DNA from: Pipra filicauda
Lineage: Eukaryota > Chordata > Aves > Passeriformes > Pipridae
DNA: 64,000 nucleotides
NCBI RefSeq assembly: GCF_003945595.2
Contig: NW_024104378.1
Span: forward strand, 248,001 to 312,000
Direction: 5' to 3'
The position numbers and the translations under genes are program-made. The notes below the pieces were generated by a model, which was not told the DNA's origin, did no database searches, and saw only the letters and a list, made by a program, of their open reading frames with translations. Shown piece after piece: positions 11,673-22,385 of the stretch; positions within the stretch are counted from its first letter, which is position 1; every line of letters starts with the position of its first letter.

Positions 11673-11912
11673 ATAGAATCACAGAATCACGGAATGATTT
11701 GGGTTGGAAGGGGCCTTAAAGATCATCTTGTTCCATCCAGGACACCTTCCACTAGCCCAGGTTGCTCCAAGCCCCGTCCAACCTGGCCTTGGACACTTCC
11801 AGGGATGGGGCAGCCACAGCTTCTCTGGGCAACCTGTGCCAGGGCCTCACCAGCCTCACAGGGAAGAGTTTCTTCCCAATATCCCATCTAAATCTACCCT
11901 CTTTCAGCTTCT
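11673..11912 (-). mobile_element. CR1 LINE 3' end (J-like), well preserved
   Basis: The tail tagaatcacagaatcacgg at 11673 leads into the full J-like 3' module: ggccttaaagatcatcttgt, caggttgctccaag, cacttccagggatggggcag and 'agtttcttcccaatatccca'. It ends near 'ctctttcagcttctgatg'. About 20 bp are missing near 11735, where the usual ccctgccatgggcag is replaced by a direct join (ttccatccaggacacc), a small internal deletion. Confidence 0.92.
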
Positions 11913-12300
11913 GATGTGCCCAAAAACACCGGTGCAGATTGCTCGGTGATTCAAGCTCCTCATGATGAGCAGGGTTGCTACTTCACCATCTTGTGGCATT
12001 ATTTTATTCTGCATAAATGAAACGTTCCCTGAAATGTTCTTGGCCCTAGAGTGAACACCTGCTACACGTGGGTGTGGCTGGAGTTATTTTCCAGCCCAAA
12101 GCATCACACTCAGGACTCAGCTCAAAGCTGCAAACCACCAGCAAAGGGAGTTCAGGATTCATCTGTCCCCAGGCTTAAGCCGAAAGTTCAGGGTTTTTTT
12201 TACTAAAAGGGCTTTAAGAAAACTAATGGGAAATGGAAATGTTTCCATTACTGCTTCATTTCCATTAAAATAGGGTTTGAAAGTCCGCAGGCAGCTTCAG
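11913..12300. other. Non-genic unique sequence
   Basis: No gene or known repeat was recognised. The last ~110 bp (gggttttttttactaaaagg onward) may be a decayed extension of the unknown repeat copy B that follows, because the same kind of sequence precedes copy A. Confidence 0.4.
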
Positions 12301-12468
12301 GGGCAGCACACAGGGGCTTTGGGCTGCTGTGCCAGCAAATAGAGTGAAAATGATGATTAGGATCACTCAACACCTGGGAAAAGGGGCAGAAAAGCTTTTT
12401 ACCATTTTGGAGCGTTTTCTGCCTTGCAGAACGTAAAATGCTTTTCCTTCTGTTTGGTGAAATCTGCT
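12301..12468 (+). repeat. Unknown interspersed or duplicated repeat, copy B
   Basis: This 168-bp block pairs with 9396-9557 in the same orientation, about 2.9 kb downstream. Relative to copy A it has small insertions (agag within 'aaatagagtgaaaatg') and a diverged middle (gatcactcaacacctgggaa). Both ends are well matched. The level of divergence by eye suggests an old event. Neither copy carries a long open frame. Confidence 0.8.
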
Positions 12469-13670
12469 TTCAAGGGGGAATTTTGACATTTCCTCCCCCT
12501 CTTTTGCCCTTTTTTGCAGTAGCAGGAGGGCTGGCAGGAGCATTCGAGGAACCTCCTTGCTGCCACAAGGTTTTTATATTTTCTTTTTCCACTATGTAAC
12601 CTTTTAAAAATTCTTCTACCCTTAGAAATATTACGATGTTTCATATTTCCTTGGCCAATCTGGAGCCTTTCTGGAGTTCAAGCTGTTTCTTTGAAGCCAC
12701 AAAAGGCTAAAATGAAACATAAAGAATTTGCTACCAGAAATGGTGGAAAACTCTTCCTCCTCCAGGATGTTCACTGTCAGGTTCAGTGGCAAGAAAAGGG
12801 GAGGAAAATAAAAAGGCAAAATAACTCTGCATTTGGGTCCCAATAAAAACATAGAATATTAAAGCAAAAGGAAAAAATTGAAAAGGTTTATGAGTTTTTG
12901 AAGAAAGGTCAGGCTTTACTGAGTTTCCTCCCAAGAAGGTCTGAATTTAAAAGGGTTGACCAAGAATAAGCTGAGAAACCGGTTTCTGCCTGGTTTTGCT
13001 GAGCAAAAGGGGAAAGTTGTGGTGCAGAAGTGCTGACAAATACTATGATTTTTAATTTCCTTGAATTTATTATATTTATCTGTTATTGGCTGGAGATAAC
13101 ACTTTGCTCAAATACACAGTGGGGATGTTGGGATGGGGCTATGGCTGAGTCTCTTTACACCATAATTGAGACCATCTCAAGACATAAATAAATAATTTGA
13201 ATTAGCAATAAAATACAAGGCCAGGCAAAGTTCAACCCTCTCTCCAACACCTCGTAAATCCAGCTCCTGGTTGGGAGATGTTGGGATGTCAGATGTGGCA
13301 GCTCCATCATGCCCAGTCTGGGGTTGGTGATGGTTTTCCATCCTCAGGCAGAGCCACTCGCCAGCACATTCGTGGCATTCTGGATGTGTAAGGACACAGT
13401 CTTGGATGGTGGTTTAATTAGTTTCCAGAGCTCTTTGTATACAAAAAGTGCTAAGGGCCAAATCTGCTCTTAATTACCTTGTTTGGATTTTCCTGGAGCT
13501 GGCTTAGGCTGGGATCATGGAGCGGAAGGAAGCTGGCACTCTGTGGATTGAACATATCCAAGGGATGTTTGGACATGGACACAAATCCACACAACCTTCC
13601 TGGGGATGTGGGACTCCAGGCTGGTAAGTCCAGGCCATGTCATGGTGTGCCCACACCACGCTTTGCTTGA
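12469..13670. other. Non-genic unique sequence
   Basis: AT-rich between 12560 and 13220 with no recognised repeat. A segment ending 'gactccaggctg' is followed by a GTAAGTCC donor-like site at 13625, but no acceptor-like sequence or recognisable peptide precedes it. Confidence 0.45.
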
Positions 13671-13845
13671 ATCGTGGAATGGTTTGGGTTGGAAGGGATC
13701 TTAAAGCCCATCCTGTTCCACCCCCTGCCATGGGCAGGGACACCTTCCACTTGACCACGTTACTCCAAGCCCCATCCAACCTGGCCTTGGACACTTCCAG
13801 GGATGGGGCAGCCACAGCTTCTCTGGGCAACCTGTGCCAGTGCAG
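13671..13845 (-). mobile_element. CR1 LINE 3' end (J-like)
   Basis: This minus-strand copy begins with the short tail 'tcgtggaatggtttgggttg'. It continues through 'ccccctgccatgggcaggga' and the 'cacttccagggatggggcag' core to 'ggcaacctgtgccagtgcag'. It is 5'-truncated there, one module shorter than the 11.67-kb copy. Confidence 0.91.
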
Positions 13846-14951
13846 AAATTGCTTTTCAATTTCCCAAGTCTTTTCCAGTGCCAGCTACTCAGGTTCACTG
13901 GTGATGTGATGGATGGAAAACCAGAAATATCAGTTTAGGGGCAGGATCTGCAAGACTTTTTGCCCCAAAGAGTCTGAGGGGGGTTTTTTCTACTTTTATC
14001 TGACTCCTCAGTCAGTCTCATCCTTTCTGTCTCTCGCCAGACCGTGTGTGTCCCCACACACTGACATGCAGATGCTTTGGGGAGGTGCACTGGCATTTTG
14101 GGCAAGTTGTGGCTGGAGGTATTTGTGGAAAGCCTTTGCCTTTCAGGGTGGAACTGATACTGCTTGAAAATAACTCTGGAAAACAGCTGCAGTCCCAGTT
14201 TGGGACCTGATTTCAGTTCCACTGTTCCTCTAAACCACTGAAATCCACACGGCAGCTTTGTTTGAGCAGGGACTCCGCTGCTGCAGAGCCTGCCTGGCTC
14301 TGCTCCTCCCTGGTTATCAGCTCCCGTGACCTCCATCATCCTCTCACCTGGGGCTCTGGCATTCCCAGTGCTCCCTAGCCTAAGTAACCTGTCCACCTGC
14401 CCCCCAAAGCAACCCAGGAGCACTGAACAGGGGAGACTGGAGGGAGCCCATGCCTGGGGTGGGCATGGACTTGCTGTGGAAGGACTTGGGGGCCAGCAGA
14501 AAGACCAGGTATGGAAGTGTGCACACACAATGAGGCTTTTGAAGTTGCCCAGGAAATGGCAAACCTGGAATTTCCTAACTTTGCTTTTGCAACTTCAGTG
14601 TTCCTTTAATATTATCAGTGGTGTGTTCACTGGTCCGTGGTGGTTTGTGAAGCAGCATCAATCTCTGGAGCAATGGGGCTGTTGGAGGGAAGGAGGCCTT
14701 GGATAAACACCAGTAGTGATGTAGAGTTTGCCACTTTCTGATTTTTCCACGCAAAAACCCACTAGTCTGAGGACTGAACTTCTATGCACCTTAAATGAAG
14801 AGTTTATGAGTGGAAATCCTGTCTCCTGAGGCTGCTGCTGCTTTATAAAGGGGCTCAGTTTGGAGATTATCATGTCTTCAGGAGAAAAAAAAATTAAATC
14901 CAATGCAGCTTGTTCCTGATCCCTCCAAATCAAATCAAATAAACCCGTCTC
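13846..14951. other. Non-genic sequence with one splice-flanked segment
   Basis: No known repeat was recognised. It contains the 99-bp splice-flanked open segment at 14410-14508, listed separately, and a long minus-strand open frame (13935-14528) without family signature. Confidence 0.4.
14410..14508 (+). other. Low-confidence exon candidate, 99 bp
   Basis: A pyrimidine-rich run ending in AG (ccacctgccccccaaag) precedes it and a strong donor (gaccag then GTATGG) follows it. The segment is open in one frame for exactly 33 codons, so it would be phase-neutral if spliced in. It starts Gln-Pro-Arg-Ser-Thr and ends Lys-Asp-Gln. I recognise no protein. Segments like this occur by chance at about this frequency in long non-coding DNA, so confidence is low. 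Confidence 0.12.
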
Positions 14952-15137
14952 ACATGGAATCATGGAATGGTTTGGGTTGGAAGGGACCTTAAAGCTGAAC
15001 TCAATCCAATCCCTCTGCCATGGGCAGGGACACCTTCCACTAGACCGGGTTGCTCCAAGCCTCATCCAACCTGGCCTTGAACATTTCCAGGGATGAGGCA
15101 GCCACAACTTCTCTGGGAAACCCGTTCCAGTGCAGGG
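14952..15137 (-). mobile_element. CR1 LINE 3' end (J-like)
   Basis: Minus-oriented: 'cacatggaatcatggaatgg', then 'gggaccttaaagctgaactc', 'agaccgggttgctccaagcc' and 'gaacatttccagggatgagg' to 'gggaaacccgttccagtgca'. C-to-T type changes at former CpG sites are visible (for example ccacaacttctctggg), in line with methylation decay. Confidence 0.91.
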
Positions 15138-16730
15138 CTCATCTCCCTTCTGGCCCACAAAACCCTAAATGAGCTACATTACACCCAGCACTGTGCGTCC
15201 CAGACAGAGCTTGGGAATCCCCTTTGGGCAAAACATGGCCCAAGGCAATGCAGGACAGGGGGTTCTTGGCTGCTAAAAATGTTTTCTGGGGGAAAATCCT
15301 GCATCAGAGTCTGTAGGTGCCACAGTCCCACCTCTGCACTTTGCTGTGGCAGCAGATCCTGCCAAAGGCTGAACTGGAGCTCACGCGCTCTCTGCTCCGC
15401 CTTCGCTGGCACCCGCTCTGTTCTTTTTATGGTTGTTCTTGTGAGCAATCCTGATTTGCACGTTAATATAATATCATGATGATAATCTGGCAGCGGGCAA
15501 AGCTGGATGCAGCGTAGGAAAGTTCCTTTGTCTCCTGTTTCCATTTTTCTTGGAAGGGAGGGCAGTGCAAGAGGCGGCGGCCGAGGCACAACGGGCTCAG
15601 ACCCGCCGGCCAGATTTCTGGATTCAGCAGCTGAAAGCAGGGAAGGGGATTTATTCCTGATTGTAGGCTTTGGCTTGAAGGCCACAGTTGTGATAGGTGC
15701 TGGCTGGGCTACACCAGGGAGGATTCCCCTCCAGCAGCAGGTACAGCACTGGAGCGGCAGTGCCAGCGGTTGGATCCAGACCCGGGATGGGGAGAGGGAT
15801 GGAGCAGAGGAATGAGCACAGAAAGAGCCCCCACAGCAGGAATTCAGCTCCCCAGCTGTGGCAGTGGCACCCCAAATCCTCACTGGGTCCCTTAAAATAC
15901 CAGCTGCTGGAGGCAAGGGATTCATGGAGATTCACGGGTTCATTTAGACTAAAAATGATGTAATTGGAAGCCCAAAAAAAATCTTGTAAGAGCAGGGATA
16001 GAGGTTAGAACAGAAAATCAACTTCTTTTTTTTTCCAAGCTAATTATTTTGAAGCCAGTATCGCTTTGCCTTGCGAAATCTGACTCAGGACTTTTGCATA
16101 CTTGAGGCTGGCAAGGCTGGCTGCGGGACAAAAATGTTTGCCTCCAAGAAATCTTGGCAGAAAGTGGGATTTCCAAAAAGAAAACCCAAACAAGAAATCA
16201 AGCTAATCCCTTTATATTCCCTGTAGCTTTTACTGATCTGCTCCCTCATGATCTGTCTCACTTCTTTCTATTCCCTGTCTGGGTGTGTTACGGATCCGAG
16301 TTGCCTCCTAGCAATTAAGTCGAGTTAAAATTCCTTCCTGACCTTGGGTTTATCAAGCTCCATGCTCAGGTTTGGCATGTGTCAGGCTGCTAAAAAAACA
16401 TCCCACATGCTGTGACTCGTTGGTGAAGCCTTGGGGGCAGGGGGAGAACTGGAGCAGGTGGGACTGGAAACAATGGTGGAAGCAGAAGGTGCTCACATGA
16501 GCACACAGAGCCGCGGGCTGTTGGAAAAATCAGTGGGAGCAGACTGTGGAAGGGAGGGGTTTGACAGGCAGCCATCCCGACAGACACTCCAGAGCTCCGA
16601 GGATGTACCTGTCCTTTTGGCTCAGCCTTTGGAGTTCTTCACCTGTGTGTCGATGAAGAGCCAACGCTCTTCCTCTCTGCTTCTCCCAAGAAAGTGTGAA
16701 ACCTTTGCCTGGTCCACAGATGGGGGAGCC
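15138..16730. other. Non-genic unique sequence with a long minus-strand open frame
   Basis: A 248-codon minus-strand open frame spans 15179-15925, overlapping plus-strand frames at 15507-15963. Its translation shows no signal peptide, domain or family motif I know. A small CpG-rich patch (aagaggcggcggccgaggca) sits at about 15570. Long open frames in GC-rich sequence can arise by chance, and I do not call it a gene. Confidence 0.4.
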
Positions 16731-16917
16731 ATAGAATCATAGGATCATGGAATGGTTTGGCTTGGAAAGGACCTTAAAGCACATCTTGTTCCACATTCCA
16801 CTAGACCAGGTTGCTCTAAGCTCTGTCCTACCTGGCCTTGGACATTTCCAGGGATGGGGCAGCCACAGCTTCTCTGGGCAGCCTATGCCAGGGCCTCACA
16901 ACCCTCACAGGAAAGAC
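16731..16917 (-). mobile_element. CR1 LINE 3' end (J-like)
   Basis: A two-unit tail (catagaatcataggatcatg) is followed by the J-like module, with a ~25-bp deletion where ccctgccatgggcag should stand (cttgttccacattccactag). It is minus-oriented, ending in 'cctcacaaccctcacaggaa'. The deletion differs from that in the 11.67-kb copy, so the two losses are independent. Confidence 0.91.
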
Positions 16918-17158
16918 TATATCCCTGTGTCCTAGCAGACAAATATTTATTCCAAATATTTCCCAGGTAGTATTTCTGGTGGTGACTGGGACTGGTTTGC
17001 CCCCGGGGAAGGGGAATGTAGGATTTTCCAGCTGCCTGCGGTTGATGCCTGTGCAGAGATGTGGCCAATGGCAGCAGTGCCCCAAATGAGGTGACATCCC
17101 GATGCTTGGGTGGGATGAGCATCTCATCCTTGTATGGTTCAAATATTCTTTATCTCTG

Positions 17159-17183
17159 AAAAAAAAAAAAAAAAAAAAAAAAA
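17159..17183 (+). repeat. A25 homopolymer
   Basis: This is a pure run of 25 A residues. It is not attached to a recognisable CR1 or processed copy. Confidence 0.92.
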
Positions 17184-19857
17184 GGAAATTAGGGCAGTGC
17201 CCTGGGCTTTGGCTGCTGTCTTGTAAAACTGAGGAGTTGCTTTAGATCCCCCATGTCCAGCACAGTCTGTATGGCATGTGGCCTCTTGTAGGGGAAGAGG
17301 GCTTGGGAGGAGGGAATATTTATTAGGAATGAAATAACCAGGCAGCAGAGGATGCAAAATTGGCCTCAGCTTCCAAGAGGACTCAGAGTCCATCTAAACC
17401 TGGCATTTTTTAAAGGAAGTCCTCTTCTCATGGGAGGGAAGAGACCCCCATCTCCCACCCCACAAACCCACCAGGGCTTTCCCATGAGGCCAGATTAGGT
17501 GGGATTTGTAAGTGGAAATGCCTCATCTGACCAAACTTCACATTTTCATTTCCTTTGTAAAATTGGAAAATAGCTAAGTTTTTATTAGAAATCAACTGTT
17601 CTGACCCAGCTCAGAACAGCAAGTTTTCCCTCAGCAGCGTTCCTATTTCATCTGTCAGAAAGGAGCAAAAATTCCAAACCAAACCTTTAAAAAATATCCC
17701 AGAAATGGCTTTTTTTGGCTGAATTTCTCCTGCAAGCTCGATCCAAGCTGGCAGGAAAATGGGGAAGATCTGCTTGAGCAGTGTGGATGTGGGTGAGCGA
17801 GAAGACCTGGGAAGTTTGGGTGTACTTAGAGGAGAGCAGCTTTTTGGGATCTTGTATGAAGAGGAAAGAAACTTCTCCATGGGTCCCAGTGAATGTGAAG
17901 GCTCCTGAAATCAATGGGCCAAGATGCCACTTGAGGAATCATCAAATTCCTCCTTCCTTACTGGTTAATAAGCCCATTAATAAACGCCTCTCTCTCTCTA
18001 TGGTTGGTGAACGAAGACAAATATCTTCAAAAAACGTGTTTTCTCCACTTTGTGCTGAAAGATTTTTGCTTTACAGCTCGGACCAGCCACAAAAAATGCC
18101 TTTTTTCCTTCCTTTTTCCCTTCCCTTGATTTCTCTTGCTCCGACAATAGTCGAAGGCTTTTAAATGAAATGATACCACCAGTAGGAGAGGAGCCAAGAG
18201 GATCATGCCAAGCTCTCTCCAAACAACCCAGCAGCCCTGAACTACTCCAGGCTGGATCATGGAAATCTCCCATGTTGGCTGATAACGTGTGCATGATTCA
18301 CACTCTGGCAAAACGTGTTGTAACCGTAGGTGTCAGCTCAAGTCAGGCCCTTCGAGCTCTTTTAACACGCTCCCTTTTAATGTAATTTCCTTTGTTTTTA
18401 ACAGGAGTAGATGTTAAAGCTGCCAGAAAATGAGGAAGGGGAGGGAAAACGCAGCCCTTGGGTTTTGAAAGTGCACAGAGGTGACTTTTCTTCAAGGTCT
18501 GAGCCCATCTGGGCTCTATCAAACAGCGACGGGATGTGCCAGGATGCAGGAATGATACCTTGAATGCTCTCTGCCTGCACAGTGGCATTTTCCACCCCGA
18601 GAGGACATAATTTCCCAGCACATCATGGTTATAAAGAGTTGTTAATGCTGTGCAGGTCTTTGCTCGAATGTAGAAACCACAAAAGTTGGCTTTTCCCAAA
18701 GTATTGATGCTGGAGTGTTGCTCTGGCGCCCACGGTGCTCTGATCCCATCGCTGGCTCTGGGGACTCCAGGAGGAATTTTGCACCCATTTAGTGCTATGG
18801 CCTTGCAAAGCTGGGGCTGGGTGGCATCAAGGCCTCTTTTCCTTCGAACGAAATGGATCTCAGAGTGCAGAGATGGAAATCGAGGTACTCCCTATGTTGT
18901 TGTTTTAAGATCACGTCTCTCCGGCTGCCGGGAGGATATTATTGTGCCCCAACGCCAGGAGCTAAGACAGAGGATGGAGAAATCCCTGGGAAACAAAACA
19001 AAGGGAAAGATGAGAGTCCTGAGAAATCCAGCCTGTCCCTTAACAGTGTAAATGGAAGGGAAATTTTGGTCAGAACAGTTTTTCTAGAAGGGAAAAGGAA
19101 GGACACGGCACAGATCCTGCACCACTTACATCAGATACTGAAGGGAAAAACATCCCAAAATACCTGGAATATCACAACACATTTCAAACTCCCATTTGGG
19201 AATGGGAACACTCTTGGTTTCCTTTGCAAAGTTCAAAATGCCGCAATGAGGTGGATTTGGCCTGGAGGAGGTACCGCTCTCCCCCAAAACAGGTTTTTCC
19301 CACGGCTTTTCAACTCATCCAGCCTCCAATTTTTGCTCTGAGCTGACCTCGAAGTGCTTCGCCCCTCCAGCTTCACTGGAATTTGCAGTGAACCAAAGAA
19401 ATTAGTTGTTTTTCCAGCCCCCCACCTGAGACTGGGATGATTTACTGGGTGTTGGGGTTGGTGAAGTGCCGAATGTGGTTCTTGTGCTGGAAAAGTCACC
19501 TTTCTCCGTGGGAACGGGACTTCATAAAGCAGGACTTGTTAGGAACAGCAAATCTCTGATGGTTTATTGGGCTGTGCTGGGTTTGGCCAGGGATTGGCAT
19601 CTCCCAGGGGTTATGCTGGATCCCAGAGCTGCTCCTGTGTCACCCCTTAGACATGATATTTTAATGATAAAGACATTTATAAGCATGATGGGAGTTTGGA
19701 TAAATATGATGGGGGAGGAGATTTTGTCCATTTTACTGGGAAAGAGATAATTTGGCTGCAGGTGTTTGCAAATTCTCTTCACGCTTCTCTGAGACTGTGA
19801 AAAAAAATTGCTCCCCACTCCCCTTCTGAAAATCATCAAAAATATCCCTCCAGCAAA

Positions 19858-19905
19858 ACGATAAATAAAAAATAATAAAATAGAGTAAAATAACATAAAA
19901 TAACT
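19858..19905 (+). repeat. A/T-rich low-complexity block (AATAA-like)
   Basis: Units such as ataaataaaaaataataaa and gtaaaataacataaaataac alternate with almost no G or C. This is simple-sequence DNA and gives rise to a spurious hydrophobic minus-strand open frame. Confidence 0.8.
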
Positions 19906-20950
19906 GAAGCAAATATAGAACTATATTGTGCAAAACAAAACATAAAATTTTTCTGAGCTTTCCCCCGTCCCAGACTGGAGAACTTCCAGCCAGCCTTCAA
20001 CAGCATCCCTACAGCAACAAGCTGCTGTCTTAGGTGATGGGAGACAGGAAACCCTGGCATGGAAAAGTGGGGAGGGAAAGGGCTTTCCATCTTCCAAAGG
20101 GTGATGGATATCTAAAGAAATTGGTCTGTGGCTACTGAAAACGTGTGGGGTCTGGGAAAATTGACTTGACCTGGCTGGGTCTTGGTTAATCCTGTCCTTT
20201 CTCAGCCCCCAGTGAAGGGTTTGGAGATGTTTGGCCAATGGCAGCATCCTGGAAAGGGGCTGGATCTGTCCTTCATGGAGCTTGTTTACTTTTGTCTGGG
20301 GTGAAGCGCTGTCTCTTTGCTTCTGAAGCCGTTTGGGAGCATTTCCCATCGTGTCCTTTGCTCGCTCAGCTGTTCACGGCAGCTGCATTTTTCCTGGTGA
20401 CCCTCTGTACTGTCTCAGGGGCCTCTGCTCGTTCCCTCAGCCCTCTCCCCTTGGCAGAAATGGTGTCAACAAAACTCCACTCCTACAAATGCAGCTTGAT
20501 GCTTCTCTGCCCAATTCTGGGGGCTGTTCCTCCTCCCTGCTGTCCGGAGTTACTGGATGTATGGATCTTGTCTTTGATGTTGACGGTTTTCCTGGCTCGT
20601 GGCTGCGTTAGAGCTGGAGACACATGCTGGCTGTGGAGCTTTTCACAGGGAGGCTTGTTTTGGAAGCACAGTGGGGCTGCCTGGGAGATCCTCTGGTGAA
20701 ATTGGGGTCAGCAACTGGGGCTGCAACCCCTTATCAGGGCTCTGTCACATATGGTGAGAAGGGAGTTGCTGCCAGAAATGTTCCTCAAGAAAGTCTCTCC
20801 GAGACAGGGAGGAGGAGGAGGCTGGATGAGAAGACTGTGCATTGAGGTCAGGTCTGGCCTCTGGAGCTCCTGGCTTTGGGATGAGGTTCCTGGGGTACGT
20901 GGGAATGCATGGTGAGATGCTCTAAGCCACTCTTCTCTGCGTTGCTGTAG

Positions 20951-20968
20951 GAGCAAATCTCTGCTCAG
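20951..20968 (+). other. Low-confidence 18-nt microexon candidate
   Basis: The 18 nt gagcaaatctctgctcag lie between ttctctgcgttgctgtag (pyrimidine-rich, ending TAG) and a strong GTGAGTGTT donor. The length is a multiple of three and would encode Glu-Gln-Ile-Ser-Ala-Gln. No flanking exons could be identified, so this is pattern only. Confidence 0.08.
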
Positions 20969-22180
20969 GTGAGTGTTGGAACTCTTCGTGTGTTTCCACA
21001 AGGGTTTTCTTGGAGAAGCAAAGCTCAGCCTCTCGGTGATGGACTCCCTGTCCACTTTCAAGGCTCTGGCTCCATGGCACAAATCCCTTCCATGCTCTGG
21101 AAGGCAGCTCCGTGTTGACTGAGTTCACCATGGCATCGTGTAGGAGGATCTTGCCATCACTCCAAGCGCTGGGAGAACAGACAAAGGGTAGAGGCAGCAG
21201 AGCCAGGCTCTCTCTGCTCCAGAATGACAGCATCAGTTGGTGGACTTCAGAGGATGAGAACTGGGATGAATTTTCTCCAAGAGGGTGGAGGGAAAGCTCT
21301 GGGGATGGTGGCACAGATGGCTTTCTCCAAGCAGCCGGGAGCCTGCGAGCTCTCACACGTCACATTATCCTGCTGGGCCAGTTCCAGCCCTTGGTTCAAA
21401 TTTAATTCCTGGCCTCGGAGCATTATTGTCAAAATACTTTTGTCTGACCCAGGCCTCTTCAATACCATCCCAAAGCATGTCCCCACAACACAGAGGCCAC
21501 GAAGTGCCTCCTCCTCTCTGCAGAAGCCTGTGCACAGTGGCTGGTGGCAGTCTGTGGCAGCCTGTTCCTTCCATGTCCTTTTTCCTTTAGCTTTTCATCA
21601 CCGTTCTGCTTTTGGTGCAGGCTGGAGCCCATCCCTGGGACTTTGGAGCCCATCCATAGGATCTTGTTAGCCTATTGTTCAGCTAATTCATTACCAGGTT
21701 TAAAAGAAGTCTCTTTTTGGGGCGGCTCAGCGAGGGCTGTTCTCTCAGAGAGCACAAGGAGGCCCTCAGAGAATCCCAGGAAATCAGCACAACGTGACTG
21801 CTGGAAGCGTCAGAGCCCATTAACGGTGCCAGACGTGCCCTTTCTGCTCCTGCTGTTGTGTACATCCCAGGGTTGGTTTTTTCCATGAATTCTCAAGGCT
21901 TTAAATAGAAATGGGATGGAAGCAGTGCCAGCCAGCAGCTGGAGCTGAGCTTACCACCCATAGCCCGGCCCGGCCACACTCTGTGGGTGTCCCTGGTGCT
22001 TTGCCACCAGAAGCACTTTAGGAAGGGCAGAGCTGCTGAAGAGCCAACAAGGAGTCACACAAAGCCAACCAAGCCTTCCCCACCCCACCGAGTGTTTCCC
22101 AGCTATAAAACAGGAAGGTGGGCTTGGGGTGGGGTGGGAGGGTTGATGGTCACCAAACATCCATGTGTGACCTTTGCAGA

Positions 22181-22385
22181 TGTAGAATCCCAGAATCACT
22201 GAGGTTGGAAAAGCCCTCCCAGACCATCGAGTCAAACCTGTAACCGATCCCCACCTTGTCACCCAGCCCAGAGCACTGAGTGCCACGTCCAGTTGTTCCT
22301 TGAACACCTCCAGGGATGGAGACTCCACCACGCCCCTGGGCAGCCCCTTCCAATACCTGACCACCTTTTCCACGAGGAAAGAAGC
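22181..22385 (-). mobile_element. CR1 LINE 3' end (X-like)
   Basis: The copy reads 'tgtagaatcccagaatcact', then 'gaggttggaaaagccctccc', the 'gatccccaccttgtcaccca' segment, 'gagcactgagtgccacgtcc' and 'cacgcccctgggcagcccct'. The same long segments recur almost unchanged at 33570-33842, and in plus orientation at 50953-51476. These three X-like copies therefore appear younger than the J-like ones. Confidence 0.92.

Larger units (their letters stand above)
16918..22180. other. CR1-free unique sequence, 5.3 kb
   Basis: Landmarks are an A25 run (17159-17183) and an A/T-rich block (19858-19905). There is also an 18-nt segment between a TAG acceptor-like site and a GTGAGTG donor (20951-20968). The plus-strand open frames at 20238-20699 and 21224-21670 are leucine-rich because the DNA is T-rich. 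None shows a recognisable family. Confidence 0.45.

Noticed and set aside
13935..14528. 197-codon minus-strand open frame
   Set aside because: No domain; conflicts with the plus-strand splice-flanked segment, and neither has independent support.
15179..15925. 248-codon minus-strand open frame
   Set aside because: No recognisable motif, overlapped by plus-strand frames, no splice-like or promoter-like context; chance in GC-rich DNA is the simpler reading.
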